Source of the DNA: Stropharia rugosoannulata
Taxonomy: Eukaryota > Basidiomycota > Agaricomycetes > Agaricales > Strophariaceae
DNA length: 64,000 bases
Direction of reading: 5' to 3'
Assembly (NCBI GenBank): GCA_028532985.1
Contig: JANCIK010000007.1
Location: 1,550,001 to 1,614,000 of the forward strand
Shown: piece after piece, positions 24,042-37,265 of the stretch
Layout: each line of letters starts with the position of its first letter
Numbering within the stretch: position 1 is the stretch's first letter
The notes under the pieces: generated by a model
Seen by the model: only the letters and a program-made list of their open reading frames with translations
Told to the model about the DNA's origin: nothing
Database searches by the model: none
Position numbers and translations under genes: made by a program

Positions 24042-27000
24042 ATGGTCAAAGGCAATCCGAGATCCTCAGCGACCTCTGCCACCCGCAAGAAACACCTGAA
24101 GAAACATGCACCTGCCGATGAGTCCCCGAAGGAGAAAAAAGTGAAGGGGAAGGGCAAGAAGAACGAGCCCCGGGTCAAGATGTACATCCCGCCCGTGAAG
24201 CCTGCTGCCGTGCAGCCAGATCCTCTGGATACGACCGGCCTAGCCCACACCCTGCCGCCGGATCTGCTCGTCGTTCTGCGCAACATTAGCAAAAAGGCGC
24301 AAATCACGAAAACGAGGGCGCTCGAGGAGCTGCAGGCTACGTGGGTGAACCAGTGCTTGAAGGAGGGTCGGGCGAGCGCGATCACCGATACGCTTGTCGA
24401 AATGCTGCCAGTGTGGGTGAGTCTTTCTCGCCTCGCTACGTGGGTTGATGTCCCTGAATTCGGATTACATAGCTACATCATGTCTCCGCCCTGTTCGTAA
24501 ACTCGTCGCGCCGGGTGCGGCTATTAACCGCGTCTTTGCACGCTGCGCTGCTGCAGATCCCGCCTGTGCGGGACCAGATCATCTTTGTCCTGCGCGAGTC
24601 GCTGCCGGAATCACAGCTGGAGAGTGTGCTCGGCACTTGGTGTTTATCGGCGCACGATGTCGACCGCCAGGTAGCAGCCGTTTCGCAGAAGGCATGGAAG
24701 GATGTCGTATCAAGTGAAGCCCCTCTGCTTACCAAAGAGACTCGGTTGTTGGTCAGCGCTTTCATCGAGAGAGCTGCTTTGGATCCTACGGGTGTCTACG
24801 ACTATCTTAATCCTACGCCCCCGCCCCCGCTAGTCAACCCAACTTCAAACAAGCGAGGGCCCAACAAATCTCATAGTGGGAAGGCGCCTGCTGCCCCTGC
24901 ACCACATCGGGATGATGGAGATGCTACGCCCCGGTCCAAGATCGACGAGCAAGAGGAAAGCGACCTAGATCGAAAAGCAAGACTACGCATCAGTGCATTG
25001 GGCGCCGCCCGCTGGATTGCTGGTACGCCAGCATGTATTTACTACTACGCATCCGTTTACTGATTTCTATGTAGAAACGGGATCGGCATTGACCGAAGAG
25101 CTTTTGGCGTTTTATTCGAACCCGGCATTATGGACTGTTCTGTATCCTGGAGAAACGGCCCCGTGGTTAGACGGAGAGAGCTTTGGATGGGCCCAGCCCA
25201 ACCTACGCAAGTCTGGATGGAGCTTGGTCCACACACTCGTAACATTGTACCAAAGTACGCCTAACAACTAACATGTTTATTGCATACCTGACTTCTATAT
25301 TCCTGTAGCTCAACTAGAGTCCACTATACCAACCATTGGATGGGCAATCCTGAGATCAGCATGGATTGAAACGGATACATTGGTGCAAGGGGCGATGTGG
25401 GAGCCTCTGTTGAAGTTTTTGAAGCGTACGTCTATCGGCCCGCTGGGAGAAGCTATAACTCACAACTGGCCCAGAATTCCCTGAAAGCTGGACCGTGAAC
25501 ACCACTAAGGCTCAAGAAGATCAAGGGGAGTCTGACTCCGAAGACGATAATGCTGACGACGACCACGTACCCCCGTCGTCCCAGGAGGTATCACCAGCAT
25601 ATAACGAGTTCCTTTCCTTCCTGCAATCAGGATGCTCGGGATCGCCCATACAGGGCTATCCTGCAGTAGTGGTGATCGTGTCAACAATTCCGTCGTCAGT
25701 AAGTAATCTTGCTATTTTTCTGTTCATACTCAATGACCGCGTTCATAATTAGACACTGTTTTCGTCTGCATCAGAATTAACTACATCAGCCTTCTTCAAC
25801 GCATTCTGGGAGGCCGTGAACAGCCGTGCATTAAGTACATTGCATCGTGTAGCAGCATCAGCGGCGTTTCTTTCGTCTCTGCTGGAATGTGCCATCTTCC
25901 TCATCAAGCGCATAAGGAACGATTTGGCGCGCTCGCGAACCGATTCTGAAGTGCCCGAAGAAGTGGCGTCCGCCGGGGAAAGGACAGCGGAGATATCTAT
26001 TGTCCAGGAGCAGTTTTTGCGTATCTGGGAAGAACTGGCGAGCAACAAACTGAAGGTAGAAGAGCGCGCTGCGGCGCGGTTGCTCGCGCAGACGCTGGAG
26101 AGCCTGAATGGTATTGACCTCAAGCTCTTGCAGGAGGCATGGAACATTCTTTCCGCTTCGATGAAAGCATCTGTGGCGAGAAAGGAGAATCCGAGCCTGA
26201 TTTCTGCTGTCCTGAAGGTGTTCCACGACCGGTTCAGGAAGGATAAAGGCGTGCTTAAGGAGGATGCGGAAGTGTTGATGGATGAAGTGCTGACACTGAC
26301 AGTTGAACAGTGCGATGGCAACTTGAATGAGCCAGATGGAGGCGACGAAAAGGCTGGTTTTGCCCAGATGCTTAGTATCCTCGATCGGTTTAGGGACGGG
26401 CTGTTTTATGAGAGCTCGTTCTCGAACGTATGTGATTTTGGCTCCCCGTTTTATTCTGACTCAATGATTGATTCGCAACAGCGGCTTGATGCCCTCGTAT
26501 CTCGCCACGCCTATCGGCTACTTAGCATCTGTCCTCCGCTTCTGCTCGCTTACCTGCTGAACCGAAAAGACCAGGAAAAGTCGACGCGCATCTGGCATTC
26601 GCTGCTTTCGGAGATCAGGGCGAGTTCTGAGGACAGTCGTGTTCCTGACCAAGCGGCCATTGACGTGCTGCTGAATGCGGCTCAGCAGCGCAAGCTGCCA
26701 GAGTACCTGAAGCCACAGGCGGGTGAATTAGACGGTCTGGTGGGAACCATGCTGGAGAATGGTTTGGACGAACCGGAGCAGTCGCAGGAAATAACGCTCG
26801 TCAAGCGAATTTTGGGCACTGCGGGTGAGTGCGTTTATTAGCCCTGAGAGCTCTCTTAGGCTTATGCTCTGAAAATCATTAAAGACTACTTCCTCTCGCC
26901 CTCCGCGCAGGATACGCTGTGGCAGATGGTCACTGAAACTTTTAGTGCAAACGTGGACGCGCTTATTCGCGGGGAGGAGGTATACCAGCGCACTGTCGAT

Positions 27001-30000
27001 GTGTGTATCAACCTCATCGGCGTCATGTTTACCAGTGGTGCGGTGGCGCGAATCGGGAAGATCGAGGCTCTGCTGGTAGACGTGTTCCTCTATTCCTTCC
27101 TTATCCCCATTGCGAACTCGGCCAGTGAGGACGAGGTTGATGTCAAGCCATCGCAGAGTCTTGGAAGGGAGTTATGGCAGAAATGGGTTCAGGAGGCTGA
27201 TCAAGAACCGAAGGCAAAAGTCATAAGAAGCATCAAAGGTAACTTGGCAGGGTATATCCGGGACCCTAGCGTTCAGCCCCTGTGAGCAGTATTCTTACTT
27301 TTTGAATAATGAATGCTAATAAGATTTTAGGCCCGAGGACGTCCTCAACTTGTTCACGCAGAGTCCCCCTGGGTTTGAATATGGCGCATTGGAGGATATA
27401 CTTCCTTCTGATACCTACCTTGATGAGGTCCTTCAGACGATGTCCCCTGATTCCATCGACCCGAGCATAGCGGTTCTTGATGCACTCATTCCAGTAAATT
27501 CGACATTATCCCCCCTCACGCATACACCGATCTCGACCGATCGACGGGGCTTCTCGACCTATGCTAGAGCAGTCTTTTGCCTGCTTCATGCTCTGTGCGA
27601 TGATAGACAATTGGCGAGGCATAATCTGTGGGCCCTTCGCCATTTTATTGCCCTATCGGTTTATGCGCAGGACGTCCTTGACGTCCCTGCTGCGATAGGC
27701 CGCTCTCCTGCATTCGACGAGAACGTCAAGCCTACTGCCTTGGTAGGCATCGTCGCGCGGACGAGACAATTGTCAGTATACCTCTTGAGGACATCGGCAG
27801 CGCAGGATGATGATACGTGGAGACGAGATGTGTTGGCCCGACTTAATGAAGATGAGCCCAGACAGCCGAAGGAGGGAGGGTCACAGCTTCTTCAGGCCTT
27901 CTTGTATGAGGCTGTCGCTCACGCGAGGAGGAAAGATATTTTGCGTGATGCCAGGGTGTTGAAGGCTATCCTGGATGCGCTACTCCAAGATGGTCTCAAC
28001 GTTGATGAAGGGGAGTTATGGGTCCAGTACGCCAGGAAGGTAGAAAAGACAGGTATGTCCCCTCCCTCCCTTGTACTGAATACTATGCTTACAGTATGTT
28101 TTTCAGCACCGCAAACTGCTATGACGATCATAGCCGCTGTCACACGTAGTGGGAGTGAGCCTCCTAAACTTGATCGATACCGTAATGAGCTTGCGGCCAA
28201 TTTACCAGGAATCAAGGCGGCGAAAGCGAACACGGAGGGCCTGCTTTCCCTGAGACGCCTCGCCGCCGCAGCGCCGGACCCAGACTCTCCAGTCGCTTTC
28301 CTCCAGCCCACGCGTGCGGTGAATGTAATTAAGGGCTGCCAGGCTTGGGTGTTGGCCGACGACGACGAGGGGGAAGACCTGGACGAGGAAGTGGAAAGCG
28401 CGATGCTACCTATATTCATGCACCTTGCTCCCATACTGCAGAACGTGCCTGGGAGCCACTGGCCATTTATCTTCGATGTTCTGGAAAGCGTCTTGGAACG
28501 GGTGTCGCCGCCTGCGGACGAGGATCGGGATGTAGATACGGAGGACGACGCAACGGCGCAATCAACATCTTTAGTCGCGTTTGCTCGGGCGCTTAAACTT
28601 TTACAGGTCTTGGAGCAGCTTTCGAAGAGAAACAAGTCGCTTATGCAGGAGTGGACGGAGCGGAGGTTGGCGGTCCTGACCCTTGTGAGGGATTCGAAGA
28701 TCTTGCGAAATGGTAAGCCGGTCTCGCCTTGCTGTTCAAAAAATCATTGAATCACAAACTTGGAGTAGATGCATCGATCGTCACTTCCGCACCGCGTTCT
28801 ACCTGTCGAGAACTACTACTTTCTATCATACAACATTTGCCCTCATCCTTGATCGATGAGACAACGTTGCCTAAGGTTCGTGCAATGCTGTAATCCGTCC
28901 GTTCTCGTTCATAACCCCTCTGTAGATGTGCCACTTGGTCAATGATCCCTCAATTCCTGTTCAGAAGATGGCCTACCAGCTTCTTAAGGTTGCCGCTCAG
29001 AAACGGACAGAGCACTTTGTCATAGAAGCAGGGGTCGACACCGAAGAATCAGTGAAAGCTGCTCTACCTGTAGAACTCGTCAACATAATACAACAAGACA
29101 TTCACTACAATCACGTCATAAACGAAGACGAAGAGGAGTATTACGATCAAGATCAAAATGTGTTTGGATATCTTCTTGGCTGGATGCTTGTTTTCGATTT
29201 ATTCCAGGATGCGGCAAGTACATTCTCCGACGGTTAGATTAAAAGCTGACCTTCCACCTCAAGTCTTTCAAAGTGAAATCAAGCTACATAGAGCAACTCC
29301 GGAACGCGAATCTAATTCTGGGCCATTTTATCCCGAGCTTTTTAGAGATTTTACGTCTCGACCAAGGTAACTTGGTTAAAGCCTTCAAACTAGACCTCTG
29401 GGCGGTTGATAGATTCTACGTGGATTGTACGCTTTATTTTTTTGGAGTTGCAGCTGGTTGACTAACGGCGCTATTTCTTGTAGTGTATGAACCAGGCAGC
29501 CCACACACTATTCCCGTGTTGACAGCTCATCTGTATTATCGAGCTCTTCTGGCCATACCTTCTCTCTTCCATTCGTGGATCCTTGACTGCAAGGATCGCC
29601 AGCTGACTAGCATCGTGACAAACTACACTTCAACTTACTTCTCACCAGTTCTTATTCGATCTGAACTTGAACATGTACGTTCACACGCGACGACCGACGG
29701 GCTTGCGGACGACAGCATGTCTGTCAAAGTCGCAAATGCAGTGAACGAAGTAGCTGCAACCTATTCCGTCGACGAGCAGCAATTGGAGATCAAGTTGCGT
29801 ATTCCTAACGATTGGCCGCTGCATAAGATCGAAATCCGCGACACCAAGAAGGTTGGAGTGGAAGAGAACAGATGGCGAGCATGGGTGCTTGGTGTCCAGC
29901 AGACGATATGGGCTCATGTCGGTCTTGTCTTTGGTTATTGTTGCTTGCAACGCTCACGTATATCATTTTTTAGAACGGGCGCATTATCGACGGGCTTGGA

Positions 30001-30312
30001 CTTTTCAAGAAGAATGTAACGCTTCACTTCGAGGGTCAAGTAGAATGCGCGATCTGTTATTCGTGAGTGGTCCTTCAGAATTACGGCAAGTTTGTTGATT
30101 GATGATTCTGTACAGTATCATTAGCGTAATGGATGGAGCATTGCCGAAGAAGCCATGTAAGACATGCAAAAACCGCTTCCATTCTGGTTGTCTCTTTAAG
30201 GTGGGTCTGCCCACTGTTACTGCCATAACTCTTTTTAATTCTCTTTTACCTCTAGTGGTTCAATTCGAGTCACTCTTCAAGTTGTCCTCTATGTCGCTCA
30301 GACATCATTTAA
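24042..30312 (+). CDS. LTN1: E3 ubiquitin ligase listerin (LTN1/RKR1)
   Basis: Listerin is the RING ligase of ribosome-associated quality control; it ubiquitinates nascent chains stuck on 60S subunits after ribosome splitting. The N-terminus (ATG 24042) has a Lys-rich tail, then LPPDLLVVLRNISKKAQITK and TRALEEL, the conserved listerin N-terminal repeat region. The middle is a long series of helical HEAT-like exons (for example 25816-26820 and 27350-28710). The C-terminus reads RIIDGLGLFKKNVTLHFEGQ, then a RING-CH-like domain: CAIC, CKTCKNRFHSGCLFK, and in the last exon WFNSSHSSSCPLCRSDII with the stop at 30312. All expected zinc ligands (CxxC, CxxC, HxxC, CxxC) are present. At least ten short introns are needed; I estimate about 1,800 residues, the usual size. 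Exon joins in 28,700-29,500 are the least certain. Confidence 0.92.
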
Positions 30313-30979
30313 GTCTAAATACTTTTCTCCAATATTAATGTATAGTAGACGTTGAAAATCTTGTCTCCGAGCTTTTATTATGGAGTACGAGCGAGACCTC
30401 CATGGATTATTAAGGACGCAGTGAATTGTTTAAGGGAATATTATTGTCGCTTTAGGAAGGGTTTTGATTCGCCTGCCAAAATCTAGGACCTTTTTGCAAT
30501 GTGTTTTATGGATTTGCAAACTCGCATTACATAGAGCAGTTGGCTTCTGGACTGCATTATGAAGATTGCCAATAGGGTTTCAAGAACTCCTGGAGACCTA
30601 CTTATTTTACCACGCAGATGCATTTTTGCAAACTCGGTGACAAACGTTTTAGTCTGTCATACTGAGAGATCCGATGACGCGGAGATGTCTGGTGTTTACG
30701 CCTAGCTCGTGAGTCAGTATGTACATGGAAGAATGGTGACTCTGAATTATGATGTTGACAGGCGGCTCCGGTTGACTGGCAGATTTAGATAGTTCTTTTT
30801 ATGTATTTGAGGGTGACGAACAAGAAATCATGACGATGGTCTACAATGACATAGTGGTTAGACTACATGCAGCATCTCGGTCGTTTAGTCGCGCCGTCGG
30901 AGCCGCCAGCTCTACTAGAGTATATATTTGCCACAGAGAACTCATCTATTGCATTCACCTTCGAGGCTCGTAACTCCCC
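30313..30979. other. Gap between listerin and GNAT genes
   Basis: About 670 bp with the listerin 3' flank and the presumed GNAT promoter. No coding or repeat signal is recognised. Confidence 0.4.
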
Positions 30980-31654
30980 ATGTTTGAATTGCCCTGTGGT
31001 GTGCGCTTGCGTGCCTTCCAACGCACGCCATTACCTGGCACTGCCGATTTGTCCTCTGACATAGGCAACATATTGTCCATATACAACGACCCGACCATAG
31101 CTCCTCTCGTGACGCAGAAGTTTGTGATACCAAGGGGTGCGCCGCTCAAGGAGAGCTTCCAGAACATGATTGAACAGGACGCGGAGATGTTCTGCATCAT
31201 CGAGTCCGTGTCTGGCGCGAATATAGGGAACGACGGCACCCCGCCGGAAACATTGCGGACCCGGTTCCTCGGCTTCACGGCGCTGTGGGCGCACGCGGAG
31301 CGCGGCCATCGCCTTGGGAATTTCTCGCTCGTCCTCCTCCCCGAGGCACAGAACCGCGGCGTGGGCACGGCGGTGACGCGCTTTGTGCTCGAGCGCGCGT
31401 TTATGCACTTGAATATGCATCGCGTTGCGTTGTCTGCGCGTGGGGACAATGCGCGGGCTTTAGCTCTGTATCGGAAATGGTGCGTCGAGCGGTAGTTTAT
31501 GGTAGCGGGTATTTATGCTGATTACTGCGCTTTTAGTGGATTCCAGGATGAAGGATGCCAGCGCAGCGCGTACTGGATAGAAGGCGAGTGGAAGGATTAT
31601 GTTAATATGGGGATCCTTGCGGATGAATGGCGACAGTTGCAGCAAATTGATTAG
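30980..31654 (+). CDS. GNAT-family N-acetyltransferase
   Basis: Predicted acetyl-CoA-dependent N-acetyltransferase of 205 residues, in two exons, 30980-31479 and 31537-31654 (57-nt intron). It resembles the RimJ/RimL-like GNAT subgroup. The N-terminus FELPCGVRLRAFQRTP is followed by a loop with YNDPTIAPLV. GFTALWAHAERGHRLGNFSL leads into LLPEAQNRGVGTAVTRFVLE, which contains the acetyl-CoA-binding motif A (QNRGVGT), then MHLNMHRVALSARGDNARAL and ALYRKCGF, the typical motif B end. The second exon finishes with EGCQRSAYWIEGEWKDYVNM and ILADEW, as in this subgroup. The start at 30980 is the first in-frame ATG giving the usual length. Substrate (protein, antibiotic or small amine) cannot be told from sequence. 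Confidence 0.85.
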
Positions 31655-32241
31655 ATTCTTGAATGTGTTGCATGTTTGAGTACTGAAAAAATACTTCGAA
31701 TAATAAATAAAAATCAGTTGGGTTCCAAGCATCTTTAAGTGCAGGTGTAAATCATTCTTGGAGGTGAACTCGGAATCTCCAGCGAAATGCTAGTCACTGA
31801 ACAGCGAGGCTTGAGCATGATGCCGAAGTTAGCGGTCACAGAGCCGGACACAAGTATTTCTATTTTCATCATTCGAACCAGTTGTAATTAAAGCATATAA
31901 CTCAGACGGTACGAAGCCCGCTGAAGGAACTGAAGGTGTATGTTATAGCTAGATAGGTAGAGTACTATGCGGGATGCGTGAGGGTGTGGGTCGAGGATTA
32001 GAGGGGCTCGTGGCGAGAATCTATATATGCTAAACTCGGCAGGGATAGCAGTCGTAGTCATCATATCGGTCGTAACGGGTCGTAAGTCATGAGGGGTCGT
32101 GGCCAAATAGCGATGATAAATAGAGCGAAAACGAAAACGAAAAGCACAAGAAACTGTCGAAGATGTGTGACAAGAGCTAGGGAGATGCGGAATGGAAAGC
32201 AGCAGACAAAAAGCAAGCGAGAGTGGGGCCCGCAAAGGCAA
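31655..32241. other. Convergent gap between GNAT and 32242 gene
   Basis: About 590 bp between two convergent genes. It holds both 3' flanks and nothing else that I recognise. Confidence 0.4.
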
Positions 32242-33013
32242 TCATGAGGACGCGCCAAAGTAGCCCGTGGAGCTGGGCGGCCTCGAGGTGTTGCCCAGTG
32301 ACGCAGAATAGGTTAGTGAATGTGCACTTTCGCTCCTCCCGCGAGGCCGCATTTGGGGAGGCATAGACGACTTCTTGGCGGTTAGAGTAGGCGACAGGTC
32401 GTCTACTGACCCGGAATGAAGGAAGAAGTCGTCTTCAGCTGGCTCATAGGGTGATGATGAGGCATTAATCTGCACAATGCAAAAGCTGAGTATTCTCTAT
32501 ATATACATAGTAGAAGCATGTGATACCCACCCATTGGCCCAGTACATCTGCTATTCTGGCTGCCTCGTCTGCGCTAAACTTCCCCTCGCAGCCTTTTTCG
32601 CTGTGGAGTCGAAGAAGCTCGCTCAGCGTGCGGCGACCCTTAGTCTTCCCGAGACTGGAGTCGCTTGGAGTGGACATTGACGTGGAGAAGCGCGTAGCCC
32701 GCCCCGGAGAGAAGGAAGGCGGGTAAAGCTCGCTGGGGCCAGGAAACACCACAGTATTACGCGGAGACGTCGCCTTCCGCTGAGGTGTCGAATTGTCGCC
32801 AGCTTCCTTTTTTGAACCGCTGGTCATAGCTTCCGATGCACCGCCGTGGGGAGGCGGCGTACTGGGTAGTTCTGTCGCTTGCAGAACAGTAAACGGCTCA
32901 CTTGCGACAAGTGAGCGGTCCCAGTCTTCTTGCTCTGATTCTGACGCGGGTATGGAGTGCGGTGAATTCAGTGAGAGAGCAGAAAGTGCACGAGGAAGAG
33001 TTGAGGCCGACAT
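32242..33013 (-). CDS. Ser/Pro-rich protein of unknown function
   Basis: A two-exon gene (32531-33013 and 32242-32469, with a 61-nt intron starting GTGGGT and ending GCAG) encoding 236 residues. The N-terminus MSASTLPRALSALSLNSP is followed by an acidic EQEDWDRSLVASEPF motif. A short probably helical block, GRRTLSELLRLHSEKGCEGK with FSADEAARIADVLGQW, lies just before the splice site and is the only part that looks folded. The rest is Ser/Pro/Thr-rich and probably disordered, with many possible SP/TP phosphorylation sites. I do not recognise a named family. The phase-0 splice that keeps the frame open across both exons supports the gene model. Confidence 0.65.
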
Positions 33014-33248
33014 GTCTGGAGAGCAAGCCTAGCGCTTGAACTTGAGTCTAACCGGGAGGAGGTGGGGGGGTTGGAGGAAGAGAGATAGATTAATTCGGCC
33101 AGACAGCAATTCAACAATCTCGCTAACAGGAACAAATAACGCGTTCAACGCGCCCGTGGGACGCTCCCTTCTTTTTTAATTTTAGTTCGGTTCATTGCAC
33201 AGCATAGTGACCTAATCGAACGTGGAGATTGTATGTTTCTGACAATTA

Positions 33249-34378
33249 TCAAGGACTGTATACAGGAAGCACTTCCGGGCGAGTCGAAGAGTGAAAGAGA
33301 CCTTCCATTTCTGTAAGCCGCCCTCTTAACTCGACAATCTCCTGCTCCAGTAGTTCCTGAGTCTGCTGCCCCTGCCCTGCTCTTGTCCCCTCTTGTCCTG
33401 CTTCTTTTTTACTCATTCCCTGGAATAAACCAGTTTCTGTGAAGAAGTTCCCCATGTTAGGCCCGGAGTGTGTTAGAGGAAAGTGGGTCGCTTTGTTGGA
33501 ACTAGTGTGGCGACGCCTCCGTCGGATACACCATACTAAAATAATGAGCGCCATGATAAGTAAGACTATAGCAGCGCACACCGCGCCTATTATGATGTCC
33601 TTATTAGGTGTGTGCGCACGAGGCGCGTTCACAGCGGATGTTTGAGGCGATGCCATTGTAGAAAATGCCGGTGTCGCAGTAGTTGTACTGACAGACGCTG
33701 CATCTGTTAGGCTCTGACTAGTTGCCTCCTGTTTTTGTGTGCTAGAATCCGAGGTCAATGTAAGGCTATCGTTTGAGCTGGTAAGGCTAGCCGATTGAGA
33801 GGGTGGTTGCTCATTTTGTGGCGCTGAATGGGTTGTGGTGTTTGGTGGAGCTACTTCAGTTGCTGCAGATGAGCTGTTCTCAGGACGAGAGGGCGGCGTT
33901 GTGCTGACGGCTTCTTTAGATGTTTGACTTGATGAACTGCTTGTAACAGGCGAGGGTGTTGGTGTTGGTGTTGGCGGTGGACTTGACGGAGGCTGGTCTT
34001 CAGTCCGAGTGTCTTGCGGGGAGTTGGGCTGAATGAAGGTCGAAAAGAAGATGGTAGTGGCAAACACTTGTGGACTAGGGTCTCTTTCTTGCAAGGCTAC
34101 GGAGCAAAGATAAGTATGTTATGCTCTGGTTAATATAATAAGCAGGGTTTACATGAATGGGGACGGCTGGGAATTGTTTCGCATTCAAGTATCTGAGTGC
34201 TCGTTAAATCGACGAAGAATACTGTAACTCTATACGATTGGGTGTCACTAATAATGTGGTTCATGGAGGCACATTAGACTCACCTCGATCCGCTCGTGTT
34301 CCGGGCTATAAGAAAGAGAAGTAGTAAAATACATATCGTCGTGAACCTCCAGAACAGAAAAATGTTGGAAGGATTCAT
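33249..34378 (-). CDS. Ser/Thr-rich single-pass membrane protein, paralog A
   Basis: Predicted type I cell-surface protein, 345 residues in the model used. It has a hydrophobic leader (CILLLLFLIA), then a short extracellular module containing SYRVTVFFVDL and ILECETIPSRP, and a long Ser/Thr/Pro-rich stalk likely to be O-glycosylated. One transmembrane helix (IIIGAVCAAIVLLIMALIIL) is followed by RRRRR stop-transfer residues, then a cytoplasmic tail with a short coiled coil (LLEQEIVELRGRLTEMEGLF) ending VLPVYSP. The layout resembles fungal Mid2/Wsc-like wall sensors without clear homology. Exons are 34284-34378, 34153-34247 and 33249-34096. The first intron would be only 36 nt, so the true start may instead be ATG 34264 (MNHIISDTQ). 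Related copies lie at 35163-35810 (broken) and 37266-38394. Confidence 0.7.
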
Positions 34379-35162
34379 GCCGTGAGGGCGCAAAAGGAAG
34401 CTTTGCTTCTTGTACTAGGAGCCTTCAGCCTCAGCCTTTGAGAGAGCCCTGTGAACAGGGAACCGTCGAAATCTACAGCTTTATATATGGGTTGTCACTC
34501 GCAATTTAAATGGAGGATAGAAATCAAAACAGAACATCAAGCTGATGGGGCGGTAGTGTGGAATGGTTGCTAGAGTAGAAGTCAGTCAGAGCCAGCTCAA
34601 ATAATGAAGAGCGTTCAGCGTGGCGGGTACCAGTTCTATACTAATACTATGTCTCGTTGCAAGATTGAAACCGTTGCTACATACATGTGGAGGCCGTTCC
34701 ACATTGTCTATAGTATAAAAATCTGGTACAACATGATAGACTAGTCCACAATGGGGAACGTATGCCACAAAACATATTAACTCGTACACAGTAGTCGACT
34801 GTTGCATCAAAGAGAAAAGAGTTAGCTTCGAGATAGCTTCTGATTTGATATTTGTGATCTTTCCGTGTCTGACGCATAAACTAGATTAGACTGTCGATTA
34901 GCACATTATATTTTTACAACGGCAATGTGGCACTGACCTGATTCCATCCTGTTCGGCTGATGCTTCTCACATGTATTGATGAAGTTGTTGCACAAAGAAT
35001 TTGACGCCAAGGAGGAGAAAAATGACATGCGGAGCATCTATGGAGTGAGAAAACTTATAATTGACTCAAATCTGCTATGAATGCTTTCTCCTGGTAAAAT
35101 TTCTTCTTCAAACCAGTAGGGTGCCATTGACAGTATCATTCAGGGACTATTCAAAGCTATAC
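34379..35162. other. Gap within membrane-protein tandem array
   Basis: About 780 bp separating paralog A from the broken copy. It contains the paralog A promoter and only short frames without motifs. Confidence 0.4.
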
Positions 35163-35810
35163 TTGCTATACACAGGGGGTACATCCTCAAGAGCGGATTG
35201 GGACTGGAGAAGGTATTCCATGTTGGAAAGCCGTTCCCGCAAATTGGCGGTCTCCTACTCCAGTTGTACATCTTGTTGCTCCCGAGCCTGCAATTCCCCT
35301 TGCACTATTCTTATGGTGGTTGCATCTCAGGTCCAGCGGTATTCAAGTTGGATCGAGATGGTGACCCCGTTACACGACTAATACTTGTTGGAGTCAGAGT
35401 CGGTGATTGCGTCGTCGTTTCAGGAGGTGTAATGGACCCAGAGGGTGACCTAGGCGTTCTATTAGTATTTGGGAAGCTCATTAGAAATGGTATTGGGGCT
35501 GGCAGTGGTGGAAGAGAAATCTGAAATCAATGAGTTTTAGAAGGGTGTTGGACCCAGAGGGTGATCCCAAGATAGATAATTAGATTTTAGAAAGCTCAAT
35601 GGTAACGGGGTGATTGGAGTTTGCTGTGGTGGAAGAGAAATTTGAAGTAATTGAGTCTTGGAAGGAGTGTTTCTCCCAAAGAGTCCAAAGGAACTAATAG
35701 TATTATCACTTGGAACCTGAACGTCAGTTTCATCAGGTGTATTGGGAATGGTAGACAGCACAAATACAGCTGCACTACCGCCTTGTAGATATGGACCTCT
35801 TTCTTGCAGA
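35163..35810 (-). pseudogene. Broken copy of the Ser/Thr-rich membrane protein
   Basis: The minus strand preserves recognisable ends of the family. Near 35810 it reads LQERGPYLQGGSAAVFVLST, matching paralog A's LQERDPSPQVFATTIFFST. Near 35163-35310 it reads ELQAREQQDVQLE, then an in-frame TAG, then ETANLRERLSNMEYLLQ, ending DVPPVYS, matching A's coiled-coil tail. The region between is Ser/Thr/Pro-rich but in shifting frames, and no intact transmembrane segment is found. The in-frame stop, frame changes and missing membrane helix make it a pseudogene. Confidence 0.75.
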
Positions 35811-35830
35811 ATGTTGAGAAAAGAGGCGTA

Positions 35831-37265
35831 CTGTTATGAGCTTTCAGCGCTCAGCCTGGAAGAATATTGCCGTTGGGGGATCAAACAAAATTCCTTTTGT
35901 GTCAAAAAAAAAAAACGGTCAAAGTGCTGCACTCTATATAGCAATGAGTAATACTTCTCAGACCAATTCAAAATAAAAATAAGGAGAGAGTGTATATTAA
36001 ATGCAGTTGATCATGATGCAATTTTGTCAGTGAAAGGTTGCTAGAGCACGGCCACTCCATGACACCCTATCTTTTAGACAGAATTCAAGAATAGCCTTTG
36101 ATTATAATCCATAAACGCGGTCTAGAAGCACCAAGGAAATGCCTCACAGAGCTGACCAAAGCTAAAGGAATCATAGATTTCATAAAGAAGACAGGTCGAT
36201 GGACCCCCAGCGCAACGAAGAGAAGAAACAACGATTAGAAGTCAACTCACCCCTAACCCATACACTAATTCAATATAATCTACAAAACCAAACCCATAAT
36301 CTCATCCGCATACCTAATCCCATCCCCGACACTCGCGAGAGATCAGAGGAATCTCTCCCGCCCTTTCCGAAACATTGCACGCGGACGTTATCGGAAACGG
36401 GGCACAAAGACATACGACGATCAGGAGGATTGCACAGACTCTTCAATCGACGAAGCACCGCTGAGTGTAGACGAAGGTCGAGTTGGAGAAACCCATACGA
36501 AAAAGACGAATAACTATAATAGATAATGTCTATAATAACGTAGAGTTCAATAGACAATAAGAAACATTTTTTTTAAAAAAAAAAGCCTTTGATTATCTGC
36601 TCTTTTAATTCTCCTCAGTGTTACTGCCAGGAGAATCTGATTTATGATTAATACAAAATACTCAAAGTGCATCATTTGCTTTTCTAAAAAAACATGTGAA
36701 TGAATATTACCAGCCGGATGAGCACATCCGACAACCTTAGGGGAACCCAAATTCAGCATGTGGCAAACTAGTACAAAGCCGTTGGCTTGCAACGATGAAC
36801 AGTTTTTAAAAGCGCATTAACGTTTAACATTCGACGCTCAGATCCTCAGAGTATATACGCATCTAAAACGTCAAAATTATCGCTACTTCAAAAACACTTG
36901 TACACAAAATTAAACTTACTGATTGAACTCTTGCTGAGTATTCTCCTCTTCACAGGAGCTCAACACTTTCTAGCACCCTAGCCCGTAGATCCCTTTTCTC
37001 AAGGGCTTGGAAATTACGGAGCTTCATTTCACTGTGGGTGTAATTTGTACTTTCGTAAGTACCATCGTGATCGTTCTTTGGCACAATTGCCATTAGATAG
37101 TTTGCACGTGCTATCATTAGTTTGCGCTCAGGGTTTGCGGATTATGTTGTATTGAGAATTTTAATGAACCCGCATCAAGTTTAAATATGCTTTACTGTTT
37201 TCCTTTTCCCACCTTGTACTAAGGTAAGCATGTCCGATAAGTAGAGTACATTGTTCGTTAGTTTA
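35831..37265. other. Gap within membrane-protein tandem array
   Basis: About 1.4 kb, AT-rich, with A- and T-runs (for example near 35907 and 36572). Short frames at 36199-36513 (+) and 36547-36792 (-) show no motifs. It includes the 3' flank of the next paralog. Confidence 0.4.
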
